Assembly: GCF_002564045.1 (NCBI RefSeq)
Contig: NZ_PDJK01000002.1
Location: 4,712,001-4,776,000 of the forward strand
DNA: 64,000 bases
Origin: Amycolatopsis sulphurea
GTDB taxonomy: Bacteria > Actinomycetota > Actinomycetes > Mycobacteriales > Pseudonocardiaceae
Direction: 5' to 3'
In this document: positions 1-9,452 of the stretch, piece by piece
Position numbering within the stretch: position 1 is the stretch's first letter
Layout of the letters: each line of letters begins with the position of its first letter
Position numbers and translations under genes: made by a program
Notes under the pieces: model-generated
Database searches by the model: none
The model's input: only the letters and a program-made list of their open reading frames with translations
What the model was told of the DNA's origin: nothing

Positions 1-427
1 GGGCCAGCTCCAGCCGGGACTCGGCCAGCAAGTGCCGGGACTCGGCCAGCCGGGCCAGCCGCAGGCCTTCGGCCAGCCCCCGTTCGGCGGGTTCGCCCCG
101 CCGCCCCTGCCCGGACAGCCCGCTGCCGATCAGCCTGCCGCCGGACTTGCCGCCGCAGGGCAATCCTCCACTGGACAGCCCTCTACCGATCAGCCCGCCA
201 CCGGGCAACCCGCGCCCGGACCGACGCCGTTCGAGCAACCCGAGCCCGCCCAGGTGGTCCGCCTGGGCGGAGCAGATTCCGTCGACCGAACCCAGATGCT
301 CAAGGCCGGCGACCCCGCTCCCGAGCGCACCCAAATGCTCAAGCCGGGCGACCCCGCCGACCCGGCTCCCGAGCGAACTCAGACGCTCAAGCCCGACGTC
401 GCTGCAAAGAGCGACCCACCGGCCTGA
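1..427 (+). CDS. Pro/Gln-rich protein with RTQ-type repeats, 5' truncated
   Basis: The open frame runs in from the left edge, so only the C-terminal ~141 residues are visible. The visible part is low complexity: many Gly-Gln-Pro steps, then a tail with three near-copies of a unit reading (D/E)RTQ(M/T)LK followed by Gly/Pro-Asp, around residues 95-135. There is no membrane segment or enzyme motif in view. It ends about 130 bases before recO on the same strand. The repeated Thr-Gln motif could be a target for Ser/Thr kinases and FHA domains, but that is inference. Function unknown. Confidence 0.6.
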   Translation, partial: GQLQPGLGQQVPGLGQPGQPQAFGQPPFGGFAPPPLPGQPAADQPAAGLAAAGQSSTGQPSTDQPATGQPAPGPTPFEQPEPAQVVRLGGADSVDRTQMLKAGDPAPERTQMLKPGDPADPAPERTQTLKPDVAAKSDPPA

Positions 428-556
428 TCGTCTTTGCCCGTAAGAAAAAGCACAAGCCGTGCGCACCCCGGCAGCCGCGGTGCGCACCGGCTCTTTCCGC
501 CGAACCAGGGGTGTCACCGCCCCGATATCGCCCAGAAGTGGGACGATGCCGGGGTG

Positions 557-1330
557 GTGAACCTCTACCGCGACACCGGGGTGGTGCTGCGCACGCACAA
601 GCTCGGCGAGGCCGACCGGATCATCACCCTGCTCACGCGGCGGCACGGCAAGGTCCGGGCGGTCGCCAAGGGCGTGCGCCGCACCTCGTCCCGGTTCGGC
701 GCGCGGCTCGAACCGTTCGGTCATGTGGACCTGCAGTTCTATCCCGGGCGCACGCTGGATGTGATCACCCAGGTGGAGACCGTGGACGCGTTCGCGCTGC
801 CGCTGGTCGCCGACTACCAGCGCTACACCGCCGCCAGCGCCATCGCCGAGACCGCCGACCGGCTCTCCGCGGAGGAGGGCGAACCGGTGCTCAAGCTGTA
901 CCTGCTGGTCGTCGGCGCGCTGCGGGCGCTGGCCGGTGGGCAGCGGGACGCCTCGCTGGTGCTCGACGCGTTCTTCCTGCGCGCGATGGCCTACGCCGGC
1001 TGGGCGCCCGCGATCACCGAATGCGCCCGCTGCGGGCTGCCCGGCCCGCATGCCGCGTTCAACGTCGCCGCGGGCGGGTCGATGTGCCCGGACTGCCGGA
1101 TCGCCGGATCGGTGCACCCCGCGCCGGAGGTGCTCACTCTGCTCGACGCGTTGCTGCAGGGGGCGTGGACGGTCGCCGAGGCCGCGCCCGGAGTCACCCG
1201 CCGGGACGCGTCCGGGCTGGTCGCGGCGCATCTGCAGTGGCATCTGGAGCGTCAGCTACGGTCGCTGCCGCTCGTGGAGCGGCGTGCCAGGCAGGTGCCT
1301 ACGCCGGGGCAAGTAGGGTCACCCGGGTAG
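557..1330 (+). CDS. recO: DNA repair protein RecO
   Basis: RecO mediates RecA loading and strand annealing in RecFOR recombinational repair. The product is about 257 residues, normal for the family. It opens with the typical [20 protein letters not shown] stretch of the N-terminal OB-fold and has a C-terminal four-cysteine zinc site formed by CARC and CPDC. The frame is open further upstream, but homology begins at the GTG codons at 554/557; I took 557, and neither has a strong ribosome site. uppS follows 29 bases later, the usual actinobacterial order. Confidence 0.93.
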   Translation: MNLYRDTGVVLRTHKLGEADRIITLLTRRHGKVRAVAKGVRRTSSRFGARLEPFGHVDLQFYPGRTLDVITQVETVDAFALPLVADYQRYTAASAIAETADRLSAEEGEPVLKLYLLVVGALRALAGGQRDASLVLDAFFLRAMAYAGWAPAITECARCGLPGPHAAFNVAAGGSMCPDCRIAGSVHPAPEVLTLLDALLQGAWTVAEAAPGVTRRDASGLVAAHLQWHLERQLRSLPLVERRARQVPTPGQVGSPG

Positions 1331-1359
1331 GGAAGCCCACTCGGCAGGAGGACCACGAA

Positions 1360-2181
1360 GTGCTGCGCAGGGGACGCGAGACCCGGGCGTCGGGGTATGA
1401 ATTGCGGGCACCGGACCCGCATCCCACCGGGGCGAAGCCGCCGGAGATCCCGCGCGCGCTGCTCCCGAAGCACGTCGCGCTCGTGATGGACGGCAACGGC
1501 CGCTGGGCCAATCAGCGCGGCCTGCCCCGGATCGAGGGGCACAAGCGCGGCGAAGCGGTGATGATCGACGTCGCGAGCGGCGCGGTCGAGCTGGGCGTGA
1601 AGTGGCTTTCGGTGTACGCGTTCTCCACCGAGAACTGGAAGCGCAGCCCGGAGGAGGTGCGCTTCCTGATGGGCTTCAACCGGGACACCATCCGGCGTCA
1701 GGTGGACTATCTCGGTTCGATCGGCGTACGCATCCGGTGGGCGGGCCGTCGTCCCAAGCTGTGGGCGAGCGTGATCAAGGAACTGCAGATCGCGGAAGAG
1801 AAGACCAAGAACAACACCGCGTTGAACATGACCATGTGCGTCAACTACGGCGGACGCGCGGAGCTGGGCGACGCGATGCGCCGGATCGCCCAGGACGTGG
1901 CGGCGGGCAAGCTGAACCCCGACAAGATCGACGAGCACATCATCGGGAAGTATCTGTACCAGCCGGACATGCCGGATGTGGACCTGTTCCTGCGTCCCTC
2001 GGGGGAGCAGCGTACGTCGAACTTCCTGCTGTGGCAGTCGGCGTACGCGGAGATGGTCTACCAGGACACGCTGTTCCCGGATTTCGACCGCACCCACCTG
2101 TGGCGTGCCTGCCTGGAATTCGCCAAGCGCGACCGCCGTTTCGGCGCGGCCGTGGACCAGGCCGAAGGGAGCAACGCATGA
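1360..2181 (+). CDS. uppS: Isoprenyl (polyprenyl) diphosphate synthase, UppS family
   Basis: This cis-prenyltransferase elongates isoprenyl diphosphate with isopentenyl diphosphate to make the lipid carrier for peptidoglycan and arabinogalactan. The 273-residue product has the family signature [10 protein letters not shown], with catalytic Asp near residue 44, an FSTENWKR block, and the C-terminal [16 protein letters not shown] segment that binds the pyrophosphate. The GTG at 1360 is preceded by AGGAGG at a good distance, which fixes the start. Its stop overlaps the next gene by four bases (ATGA), so the two are probably co-translated. Confidence 0.95.
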   Translation: MLRRGRETRASGYELRAPDPHPTGAKPPEIPRALLPKHVALVMDGNGRWANQRGLPRIEGHKRGEAVMIDVASGAVELGVKWLSVYAFSTENWKRSPEEVRFLMGFNRDTIRRQVDYLGSIGVRIRWAGRRPKLWASVIKELQIAEEKTKNNTALNMTMCVNYGGRAELGDAMRRIAQDVAAGKLNPDKIDEHIIGKYLYQPDMPDVDLFLRPSGEQRTSNFLLWQSAYAEMVYQDTLFPDFDRTHLWRACLEFAKRDRRFGAAVDQAEGSNA

Positions 2182-2597
2182 GTACCGCGGAAGCCGCCGA
2201 GACCGGCGCCTTGCTGACCCTGGCCCGCGAAGCGCTGGAACGCTACCTCGAAGTCCACGTGGACGACGACGGCGCGATCACCTTCTCGCACGGGGACGTC
2301 CCCTGCGTCATCCAGGCCACCCGCCTCGCCGACGGTCTCACCGTGCTGAGCCTGACGTGCGTCGTCGCCTGGGACCGCCCGGACGACCCCGCGCTGGCGA
2401 TCGCCGTGGCCGAACGTGCCGGCCAGGGCCTGTTCGGCACCCTCGGCCTCGGCCACACGGACCAGGGCGTCGACGTGACCCTCCGCTACGCCTTCCCGGC
2501 GGAGGGCATGGACCCGTCCCCACTCGGGACGTTGCTGATGCTGGTGGTGTCGACGGCTTCACAGTTGCGTATGGAGCTGCCCGGCGTCCAGGACTGA
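2178..2597 (+). CDS. YbjN-like/CesT-type small acidic protein
   Basis: A 139-residue acidic protein with the alternating helix-strand look of the YbjN / type III chaperone-like fold: a helical start ([13 protein letters not shown]), two strands, then a helix beginning [13 protein letters not shown]. No catalytic motif is visible. It starts inside the uppS stop codon, so it is translationally coupled to uppS. A role in chaperoning is only suggested by the fold; the function is unknown. Confidence 0.75.
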   Translation: MSTAEAAETGALLTLAREALERYLEVHVDDDGAITFSHGDVPCVIQATRLADGLTVLSLTCVVAWDRPDDPALAIAVAERAGQGLFGTLGLGHTDQGVDVTLRYAFPAEGMDPSPLGTLLMLVVSTASQLRMELPGVQD

Positions 2598-3400
2598 CTG
2601 GGTTTCTGGGCGTTCGCGGGGCGGTTCTTCGCCGGGGGACAAGGTTGCCGGGGCTGGCTGTTTGACGCGGACCTTGGTGGCTGGGGCGGCTTGTCCTACG
2701 TGGGAGCTGTTTTCGGCCCGGCCGGTGTCCTGGGGCTGCCGTCCGGCTGAGTTGCTGCCGTCGGTGATTGCTGGCCTGTCGACGTGCCTTGCCTGCGGGA
2801 TGGTGCTGCCGGGTGGATGTCCTTGGGGCTGTTCTCCGGCTGAGTCGCTGTTTGTCGGGCGCCTGCTGCAGGTGGCTTGCCTGAAGGTGAGTTGTCGCTC
2901 GGGCTTGGCCGCAGTCGGGTGGATGTCGCTGGGCGAGTTCGCCTTGCCACCTCGCTGAGTGGCTGTCGTTTCGGCGGGCAGGTGGTGCGGCTGCTGGTGT
3001 TTGAGGGCGTAGCTGTCGTTGGGTTTGCCTTGTTCGAGGAGATCCCTGCAGCCGCTGGTGTTGTCCCTGCTCGATCGAGCTGATGTCGCAGGGATTTGCC
3101 TCGCCGTGCCTTTCGCGCTCGACGGGTGGATGGCGCTTTGCCTTGTCCTGCAAGGTGGTTGCCGCTGGTGTTCCGGCCGGCACGGCGAGTGGTTGCCGCT
3201 GGCCGCCCGCGACTGCGCCGCCCTCGGCCGGTCGGCTCGGTCGGCTGCCGCATCCTGGCGAGCCGGCACGGCGCAGCCTCGGCAGAATGACCGATTTGTC
3301 CGTCCCAAATGGGTGACTTCTGCGCGAAACCGTCGTGAGGGTCCCCTTCACTGCACCTGCGGGCGGCGTCCGGGCGGGGGTGGCTGGCATCATCGCGTTC
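2598..3400. other. Long intergenic stretch without a supported gene
   Basis: About 800 bases separate the YbjN-like gene from the permease. Open frames exist on both strands, but none has a family motif, a ribosome site or normal codon use. The stretch is rich in G and T on the plus strand and full of short degenerate repeats built on GCTGGTGTT, GGTGGATG and TTGCC. I see no RNA gene or clear terminator. It may be the decayed remains of a repetitive gene. The promoter of the permease pair must lie near its right end. Confidence 0.5.
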
Positions 3401-4417
3401 GTGGAAACCATTCCCGGAAACGCCACCGAGGAGCGGCCGCGCACGCGGCGGTTCCGGATCAGTTCGATCGAGATCCTGTGCGCCGTGCTGCTCGTCGCGA
3501 TCCTTGCGCAGAGCCGGCTGCAGGAGCTGTTCGACGTGCCCGCGTTGCGCACCGGCGCGACCGTGTTCGTCGCGGTGTGCGTGCAGGCGCTGCCCTTTCT
3601 GGTGCTCGGGGTGCTGATCAGCGGGGCCATCGCGGCGTTCGTGCCCGCGCGGGTGCTCGAGCGGGTGCTGCCGCGCCGGGCCTCGGCCGCGGTCGGGGTG
3701 GCCGGGCTGGCGGGCGTGGCCCTGCCGGGGTGCGAATGCGCGTCCGTGCCGGTCGCCCGGCGGCTGATCGGCCAGGGAGTGGCGCCGGCGGCGGCACTGA
3801 CCTTCCTGCTCGCCGCGCCCGCGGTGAACCCGGTGGTGCTGGTGGCCACCGCGGTGGCGTTCCCCGGCCGTCCGGAAATGGTGCTCGCGCGGTTCGCCGG
3901 GTCGCTCGCGACGGCGATGGCGATGGGCTGGATCTGGGCGCGCTGGGGCAGGCTGTCCTGGATCACCGAACGCGCCCTGCGCCGGTTGCCCGACGTGCCG
4001 CCGGGCCGCCGCTGGCAGGTGTTCGCCGAGACCGCGCGCACCGATCTGGTGGAGGCAGGCGGATTCCTCGTGCTGGGCGCGCTGATCTCCGCGTCGCTCA
4101 ACGTACTCGTGCCGGCGCAGTGGTTCGGTGTGCTGTCCGGGCAGGTGGTGCTCGGCGTGCTGGTGATGGCCGTGCTGGCCGTGGTGCTGGCGCTGTGCAG
4201 CGAGGCGGACGCGTTCGTGGCCGCGTCGCTGGCCGCCGTGCCGTTGCTGCCGAAGCTGGTCTTCCTGGTGGTCGGCCCGGCCATCGACGTGAAGCTGTTC
4301 GCCTTGCAGGCCGGCACCTTCGGGAAGTCCTTCGCGGCCCGGTTCGCCCCGGTGACATTCGTGGTGGCACTTCTCTGCGGCACGGCCGCGGGCCTGATCT
4401 TCCTCGGGGGTGCGTGA
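3401..4417 (+). CDS. Permease, DUF318/UPF0718 family
   Basis: A polytopic membrane protein of about 338 residues with seven to eight hydrophobic helices. It carries the family hallmark ALPGCECASVPVARRL between the second and third helices and a second ALCSEADAF motif in the C-terminal half, both typical of the DUF318 permease family. The start is uncertain: GTG codons at 3335, 3380 and 3401 are in frame, and 3401 gives the usual short cytosolic lead. Its stop overlaps the start of the next gene. Permeases of this type paired with a TIGR03943-type partner are often zinc-regulated, and zur lies 1.5 kb away. Transport of a metal or its chelate is inference. Confidence 0.82.
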   Translation: METIPGNATEERPRTRRFRISSIEILCAVLLVAILAQSRLQELFDVPALRTGATVFVAVCVQALPFLVLGVLISGAIAAFVPARVLERVLPRRASAAVGVAGLAGVALPGCECASVPVARRLIGQGVAPAAALTFLLAAPAVNPVVLVATAVAFPGRPEMVLARFAGSLATAMAMGWIWARWGRLSWITERALRRLPDVPPGRRWQVFAETARTDLVEAGGFLVLGALISASLNVLVPAQWFGVLSGQVVLGVLVMAVLAVVLALCSEADAFVAASLAAVPLLPKLVFLVVGPAIDVKLFALQAGTFGKSFAARFAPVTFVVALLCGTAAGLIFLGGA

Positions 4418-5421
4418 TGAGGCGGGAAACCCAGAACGTCCTGCTGATCCTCCTCGGCGGCGCGCTGGTGAAGATCGCGATCAACGGCGACTACCTGCGC
4501 TATGTCAAACCGGCCCAGCAACCGTGGATCATCGCCGGCGGAGTGGTGATGCTCCTGCTCGGCATCGTCGCGATCGTTGCCGATCTGCTCCGCGCCCGCT
4601 CGGCGGCGAAGGCCGCCGCGCAAGCCGGGCCGGACGTCGTCGCGGCGGGCCATCAGCCGCCCGAAGCTGCAGACGGCCAGGGCTGCGAGACATCTGATGC
4701 CCAGGCCCGGGTGACGGCGGGCCACCACCTCGCGGACTCTGCGGGCGCTGGGCCGATCGATGGGCATGCGGAGGAGTCCGGTCAGCGCCAGGGCATCGAG
4801 GAGTATCCGGCCGGGTTCCGACAAAACAAGGACCCAAGCCTGGCTGACGGGCCTCCGCCATGGGGCGAGCCGGACAGCGCCGCCGGACATCCGGTGGGGG
4901 ACGGGCACGGACACCACCACCCGGCGCGCTCGGCGTGGCTGCTCGTCGTGCCGGTGCTCGCCGTATTCCTCGTGGCGCCGCCTGCGCTCGGCGCGGATTC
5001 GGTCACCCGGACCGAGGCGAGAGTGCCCCAGAGCGCGGCGACCACGGCCGAGTCGGCTTTCCCGCCGCTGCCCGCCGAAGCAGTGGTGCCGATGGCGATG
5101 AACGAGGTCGTGTCACGGGCCGGCTGGGATTCGGGCGGCACTCTCAACGGCCGGACGATCGCGATCTCCGGCTTCGTCGTGCACAACGGCGGGCAGACCC
5201 TGCTGGCCCGCCTCGTCATCAGCTGCTGCGCGGCCGACGCTTCCCCGGTAACAGTGCACCTGAAAGGAGGTGAGGCGGACCGTTTCCCGAGCGACACCTG
5301 GCTTCGGGTCACCGGACAGATCGTTCCCGGCACCGCGAACGAGGCGAACAGCTACACCCCCGACTTCGTCCCGGCGACCGTCGAACGGATCACCGCGCCC
5401 AAGGACCCGTACGAGTACTGA
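4417..5421 (+). CDS. TIGR03943-type membrane protein with His-rich linker
   Basis: A 334-residue partner of the upstream permease; its ATG overlaps the permease stop. Two N-terminal helices (residues ~8-25 and ~37-58) are followed by a ~100-residue hydrophilic linker rich in Ala, Asp, Gln and His, ending in a GHGHHHP cluster. A third helix follows, then an extracytoplasmic C-terminal domain with the conserved ISCCAAD motif and a TP(D/E)FVPATVE end. The layout fits the TIGR03943 family, which is nearly always next to a DUF318 permease. The His cluster could bind zinc. The long linker looks expanded relative to what I expect for the family. Confidence 0.8.
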   Translation: MRRETQNVLLILLGGALVKIAINGDYLRYVKPAQQPWIIAGGVVMLLLGIVAIVADLLRARSAAKAAAQAGPDVVAAGHQPPEAADGQGCETSDAQARVTAGHHLADSAGAGPIDGHAEESGQRQGIEEYPAGFRQNKDPSLADGPPPWGEPDSAAGHPVGDGHGHHHPARSAWLLVVPVLAVFLVAPPALGADSVTRTEARVPQSAATTAESAFPPLPAEAVVPMAMNEVVSRAGWDSGGTLNGRTIAISGFVVHNGGQTLLARLVISCCAADASPVTVHLKGGEADRFPSDTWLRVTGQIVPGTANEANSYTPDFVPATVERITAPKDPYEY

Positions 5422-5939
5422 GCTGTCCGGCCGGGTCTGTCCGGTGAGCGAACTCGGCGCCGAGAAGCGTGGCGGTGGGCGGCAAAGCCGAAGCTGCGCG
5501 GCGAACGGTCCGGTGCGGAGCGGTGCGGCAGTGAGCGGGCCGGGGCTGCGCGGGGCACGATCCGGTGCCGAGAGTCGGCTGCAGCCCAGGCCGGATCCGA
5601 CAGCCAGGGCCGGTCGGAAGCACCTCGACGCTTCGCCGCCCGGCCTCTGCGCGCGGCGCCGCACTGGACTCGACGCCTGCCGCACTGGACTCGATGCCTG
5701 CTGAACCCAGCGCTTGGCCAGGTCGGCCGCCGACTGGCCCGAGGCGTGCGCAGGACCGGCGCCAGGTCGTACCCAGGACGGAGCCAGGCCGCACCCAGTG
5801 CCTCGCTGGACTCGGCGCCAGGCCGGACCCCTGCCTCGCTGGACTCTGCGCCAGGCTGGCCCCAACGTCCGAACGGGCCGAGGTCCGGCTCAGCCGGATG
5901 CCGGTCCCCGGGGGCGACCGACGGATCGGGATGCCGGGT
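5422..5939. repeat. Intergenic region with short tandem repeats
   Basis: This 518-base gap between convergent genes contains two direct-repeat pairs: a 21-base unit twice at 5661-5702 (core GCACTGGACTCGACGCCTGC) and a ~34-base unit twice at 5799-5866 (core GCCTCGCTGGACTC). Further degenerate copies of 'CCAGG' and 'GGACTCG' words surround them. No gene with support is present on either strand. Convergent transcription implies terminators here, but I see no strong hairpin with a T run. Confidence 0.6.
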
Positions 5940-6356
5940 TCAGCCTGCGGCGTGTTCCGCGCAGGTGCCGGTGATCTCCACGGTGTGGCTGATGTCGCTG
6001 AAGCCGTGTTCGGCGGCGATCTTCTCCGCCCAGCGTTCCACTGCCGGACCTTCGACCTCCACGGTGCGGCCGCAGACGCGGCACACCAGGTGATGGTGGT
6101 GGTGTGCGGAGCACAGCCGGTAGATCGCTTCGCCCGAGTCGGTGCGCAGGACGTCGATCTCGCCTGCCTCGGACAAGGACTGCAGGGTGCGGTACACCGT
6201 GGTCAGGCCGATGCCGTCGCCGCGCTTGCGGAGTTCGTCGTGGAGTTCCTGGGCGGAGCGGAAATCGTTGACGGTGGTGAGCAGATCGACCACCGCCGCT
6301 CGCTGCCGAGTGGCGCGGCGGCCGGGGACCGGGGCGGGTTTCGAGGCCCGGGACAT
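5940..6356 (-). CDS. zur: Zinc-responsive Fur-family repressor (Zur/FurB)
   Basis: A 138-residue Fur-family regulator. The winged helix covers residues ~10-85 (RATRQRAAVVDLL, then LTTVYRTLQ). A metal-binding dimer domain follows, with a CSAHHHHHLVC stretch and the CRVCG zinc site; a second Cys lies near the C-terminus (GTCAEH). This pattern matches Zur rather than Fur or PerR. The ATG at 6356 has AGGAAGG nine bases upstream; the ATG at 6362 is too close to it. It lies directly behind arsR, the same order as the mycobacterial smtB-zur operon, so it probably co-reports zinc status. Confidence 0.88.
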   Translation of the reverse strand: MSRASKPAPVPGRRATRQRAAVVDLLTTVNDFRSAQELHDELRKRGDGIGLTTVYRTLQSLSEAGEIDVLRTDSGEAIYRLCSAHHHHHLVCRVCGRTVEVEGPAVERWAEKIAAEHGFSDISHTVEITGTCAEHAAG

Positions 6357-6358
6357 CG

Positions 6359-7351
6359 TCATTTCCCTTCCTGCACGTGGGTCACCGCATCGACGACGAT
6401 GTGCGCCAAGTGGTCGTCCACCAGCCGGTAGACGACCTCGCGGCCGCGGCGGTCACCGCGCACCACGCCTGCCGTCTTGAGCACCCGCAGGTGCTGGCTG
6501 ATCAACGGTTGCGCGACGTCCAGCGCGTCCACCAGCTCGTGGACGCACCGGTCCGCCTCGCGCAGCTGCAGCACGATGGCGATCCGCACCGGGGCGGCGA
6601 GTGCCCGCAGCAGCTCGCCCGCGTCGGCTAGGGCGGCCGTCGGGACCGCGGATCCCGGGGGCCCGCCGCTCGGGCCGGGCTCGTGGCCGTCGGCCTCAAG
6701 CGCGGAACCTGCGGCGGCTGCGGAACCTGCGGCATCCGGGACTCCCCGAACGCCCGCCGCACCGGGATCGCTTGCGGTACCGGGACCATTCGCGGCGCTG
6801 GGACCACTTGCGGCACTGGGACCACTCGTCGTACCCGGACCGGCTGCTGCCACACCCAAGCCACTTGCCGCACCGGCACCGGCCGCCACACCCGAAGCGC
6901 CTCCGGCGCCGGCTGCCACACCGGAACCGCTTCCGGCGCCGGCTGCCACACCGGAACCGCTTCCGGCGCCGGCTGCCACACCCGAACCGCCTCCGGCACC
7001 GGCTGCGACACCCAAGCCGCGTGCCATACCGGCACCGGCTGCGACACCGGAACCGCCTCCGGAACCGGCTGCCACATCCGAAGCGCCTCCAGCACCCGAA
7101 TCGCCTGGGGCGCCCAAACCGCGAGCGGCACCTGGGCTACCGGTGGCGGCAACACCCGCCGCACCCGGAACGCGAGCGGTGCCGGGGCTACCCGCAGCTG
7201 CCGGAGCGCCTGCCGCGCCCGCGACCCCGGCCGCGTCCGGAACACCTGTGGCGCCTTCGGGGTTCCCGGTGGGGCGGAGCGAGGCGCCGGAACGTCCCGG
7301 CGGGTCCGCGGCCGGGCCGGTCGAGAGGGCACCCGAACTGGCCGGTGTCAT
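6359..7351 (-). CDS. ArsR/SmtB-family repressor with long Gly/Ala-repeat N-terminus
   Basis: The last ~95 residues are a standard ArsR winged helix: LLRALAAPVRIAIVLQLREA, then CVHELVDAL, LISQHLRVLKTAGVV and REVVYRL, ending in HIVVDAVTHV. Before that lie over 220 residues of Gly/Ala/Pro/Ser low complexity, including a decapeptide repeat (SGSGVAAGAG) encoded by perfect 30-base units. No ATG or GTG lies close before the winged helix, so translation must start upstream. The ATG at 7351 has a GGAGG six bases before it. An ArsR protein is normally 100-120 residues, so this one (~330) is unusual. It is followed by zur with only 2 bases between the genes. Metal sensing is inferred from the pairing. 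Confidence 0.8.
   Translation of the reverse strand: MTPASSGALSTGPAADPPGRSGASLRPTGNPEGATGVPDAAGVAGAAGAPAAAGSPGTARVPGAAGVAATGSPGAARGLGAPGDSGAGGASDVAAGSGGGSGVAAGAGMARGLGVAAGAGGGSGVAAGAGSGSGVAAGAGSGSGVAAGAGGASGVAAGAGAASGLGVAAAGPGTTSGPSAASGPSAANGPGTASDPGAAGVRGVPDAAGSAAAAGSALEADGHEPGPSGGPPGSAVPTAALADAGELLRALAAPVRIAIVLQLREADRCVHELVDALDVAQPLISQHLRVLKTAGVVRGDRRGREVVYRLVDDHLAHIVVDAVTHVQEGK
6871..7020 (-). repeat. Five tandem 30-base coding repeats in arsR
   Basis: Five contiguous 30-base units (about 6871-6900, 6901-6930, 6931-6960, 6961-6990 and 6991-7020). The three central units are nearly identical, differing at one or two bases; the outer ones are degenerate. The length is a multiple of three, and each unit encodes ten residues of the Ser/Gly/Val/Ala low-complexity arm of the ArsR protein. 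More degenerate copies continue on both sides (6760-7240). Copy number is likely to vary between strains. Confidence 0.9.
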
Positions 7352-7419
7352 CGCCTGCCTCCAACTCGCGTCCTGCCGTCCTGCCGGGGCACCGTGAGGG
7401 TGGCGGTCCCGAAGGCGGA

Positions 7420-7436
7420 TGTCATTGCCGATAACA
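7420..7436. promoter_or_regulatory. Candidate metal-regulator operator upstream of arsR-zur
   Basis: The 17-base imperfect palindrome TGTCATTGCCGATAACA lies about 70 bases upstream of the arsR start at 7351. Its half-sites (TGTCAT / ATAACA) match at five of six positions. Its size and position fit an operator for Zur or the ArsR protein itself. Which of them binds is not decided by the sequence. Confidence 0.45.
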
Positions 7437-7451
7437 GTCTGTTCCATCGTA

Positions 7452-8042
7452 GTGTTCCCGAACACCCGACCGGGCGGGTACGGGGGCACCGGGCCGGCGG
7501 TAGGACGACTGTGCTCCCCCTGCAGGGTGAGTTCGCTGCGAGGTGACCCGCCGGCTTTTCGCAAGCCCCGGGGCCGAGCTGTAGCGGCTGGGCTGTGGGG
7601 TGCCGATCCCGCGCATTGCCTCCCACGACGCCGTGTGGTGGGGCATCCGGCTCGGCGCTGCCCAAGGGCGTGCCTGTGCTGTCCGGTCACCTGCGACCAA
7701 CGGACCGACGATCCATGGCGCGTACGCACCGGCGACAACGGCGAGTGTCGTCGAACTTCTCCGACGGTCGCTGGCCCTCCACACGGCGGTGCGGTCACCC
7801 TGTCAAGGTGGTTCCCCCGGCCCGGGGCCACACCGGCTCGTGTCATCACCTGTGGGGGCGGCCACCTCGACGGCCCCGGCGGGCTCGCCGAGAACCGGCT
7901 CGTCACGGCGGATCCGGTGTCCTGCCCCGGCCGACCGGGCCGCGCCCGCCGACGCACGGCCTGCGCGCAGCCGCGCCGGGCCCAGCGGATAGGCTGGACG
8001 TCTTAGTCCGATAACCGTCCCCGCATGCGTCCGGAGCGTGGA
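7452..8042. other. Intergenic region between arsR and glyS
   Basis: About 590 bases between divergent genes. Several open frames exist on both strands, but none shows a conserved motif or a ribosome site. I looked for a T-box leader, SRP RNA and RNase P signatures and did not find them. The promoters of arsR-zur (left end) and glyS (right end) must lie here. An unrecognised small RNA is possible. Confidence 0.4.
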
Positions 8043-9431
8043 GTGCCCGCCAACACCATCGATACCGTCGTCAGTCTGTGCAAGCGCCGTGGCTTCGTCT
8101 TCCCGTCGGGAGAGATCTACGGCGGCACCAGGTCGGCGTGGGACTACGGGCCGCTCGGCGTGGAGCTGAAGGACAACATCAAGCGCCAGTGGTGGAAAGC
8201 CATGGTGCAGGGCCGCGAGGACGTGGTCGGCCTCGACTCCTCGGTGATCCTGCCGCGCCAGGTGTGGGTCGCCTCGGGGCACGTGAACGTGTTCACCGAC
8301 CCGCTGATCGAATGCCTGTCCTGCCACAAGCGGTTCCGGGCCGACCAGCTCGCCGAGGACTTCGAGGCGCGCACCGGCAAGCCGACCGCCGAGGACGACC
8401 TGTCCGAGGTGCCGTGCCCGAACTGCGGCACCCGCGGCAAGTACACCGAACCGCGTGACTTCAACATGATGCTCAAGACCCACCTCGGCCCGGTGGAGAC
8501 CGAGGAGGGCCTGGCCTACCTGCGCCCGGAGACCGCGCAGGGCATCTTCGTCAACTTCCTCAACGTGCAGACCGCCTCGCGCCGCAAGCCGCCGTTCGGC
8601 ATCGGCCAGATCGGCAAGTCGTTCCGCAACGAGATCACCCCGGGCAACTTCATTTTCCGCACCCGCGAGTTCGAGCAGATGGAGATGGAGTTCTTCGTCG
8701 AACCGGGCGAGGACGAGACCTGGCACCAGTACTGGATCGACACCCGCACGGAGTGGTACACCGACCTCGGCATCAAGCCGGAGAACCTGCGGCATTTCGA
8801 GCACCCGAAGGAAAAGCTCTCGCATTACGCGAAGCGCACCGTCGACATCGAATACCGCTTCGCGTTCAACGCCGGGCAGGAATGGGGCGAGCTGGAGGGC
8901 ATCGCCAACCGCACCGATTTCGACCTCACCACGCACTCCAACCACTCCGGCGTGGACCTGTCGTTCTTCGACCAGGCCTCCGGGCAGCGTTACCGCCCGT
9001 TCGTGATCGAGCCCGCGGCGGGGGTCGGCCGGTCGATGATGGCCTTCCTGATCGACGCCTACGACGAGGAAGAGGTGCCGAACGCCAAGGGCGGCACCGA
9101 CAAGCGCACCGTGCTGCACCTGGACCCGCGGCTGGCCCCGTTCAAGGCCGCGGTGCTGCCCCTCTCGCGCAACGCCGACCTCTCGCCGAAGGCCCGCGAT
9201 CTCGCCGCCCGGCTGCGCAAGCACTGGAACGTCGACTTCGACGACGCGCAGGCGATCGGCCGCCGGTACCGCCGCCAGGACGAGATCGGCACCCCGTACT
9301 GCGTCACGGTGGACTTCGACTCCCTGGAGGACCAGGCGGTCACCGTCCGCGAACGCGACAGCATGACCCAGGAGCGGATCGCGATCGACCAGGTGGAGTC
9401 CTACCTGGCCAGTCGTCTGCTCGGCTGCTGA
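8043..9431 (+). CDS. glyS: Glycyl-tRNA synthetase (alpha2 type)
   Basis: A class II aminoacyl-tRNA synthetase that charges tRNA-Gly. The protein is about 462 residues, collinear with mycobacterial Gly[13 protein letters not shown] and [11 protein letters not shown] at the start, then [27 protein letters not shown] and [12 protein letters not shown]. Motif 3 is [13 protein letters not shown], and the C-terminal anticodon-binding domain starts near residue 370. An insert holds CLSC and CPNC pairs that may bind zinc. The GTG at 8043 has GGAG upstream; an in-frame ATG at 8025 lacks one. It stands alone with its own terminator at 9453. Confidence 0.95.
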   Translation: MPANTIDTVVSLCKRRGFVFPSGEIYGGTRSAWDYGPLGVELKDNIKRQWWKAMVQGREDVVGLDSSVILPRQVWVASGHVNVFTDPLIECLSCHKRFRADQLAEDFEARTGKPTAEDDLSEVPCPNCGTRGKYTEPRDFNMMLKTHLGPVETEEGLAYLRPETAQGIFVNFLNVQTASRRKPPFGIGQIGKSFRNEITPGNFIFRTREFEQMEMEFFVEPGEDETWHQYWIDTRTEWYTDLGIKPENLRHFEHPKEKLSHYAKRTVDIEYRFAFNAGQEWGELEGIANRTDFDLTTHSNHSGVDLSFFDQASGQRYRPFVIEPAAGVGRSMMAFLIDAYDEEEVPNAKGGTDKRTVLHLDPRLAPFKAAVLPLSRNADLSPKARDLAARLRKHWNVDFDDAQAIGRRYRRQDEIGTPYCVTVDFDSLEDQAVTVRERDSMTQERIAIDQVESYLASRLLGC

Positions 9432-9452
9432 TCGCGCCGATTCTCCAGCGTC

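Noticed and set aside
2338-4920. An 860-codon open frame on the minus strand
   Set aside because: It is antisense to the permease pair, has no family motif, and its Arg/Pro/Ser composition is typical of a shadow frame in GC-rich DNA.
6871-7020. 30-base repeats as a possible CRISPR array
   Set aside because: The units are directly adjacent with no spacers, keep the reading frame and encode a decapeptide repeat.
7419-8006. A 195-codon plus-strand frame between arsR and glyS
   Set aside because: No ribosome site, no motif, Cys/Arg/Pro-rich shadow composition, and it overlaps both promoters.
7700-8042. T-box leader for glyS
   Set aside because: No AGGGTGGNACCGCG-like antiterminator or specifier loop could be found.
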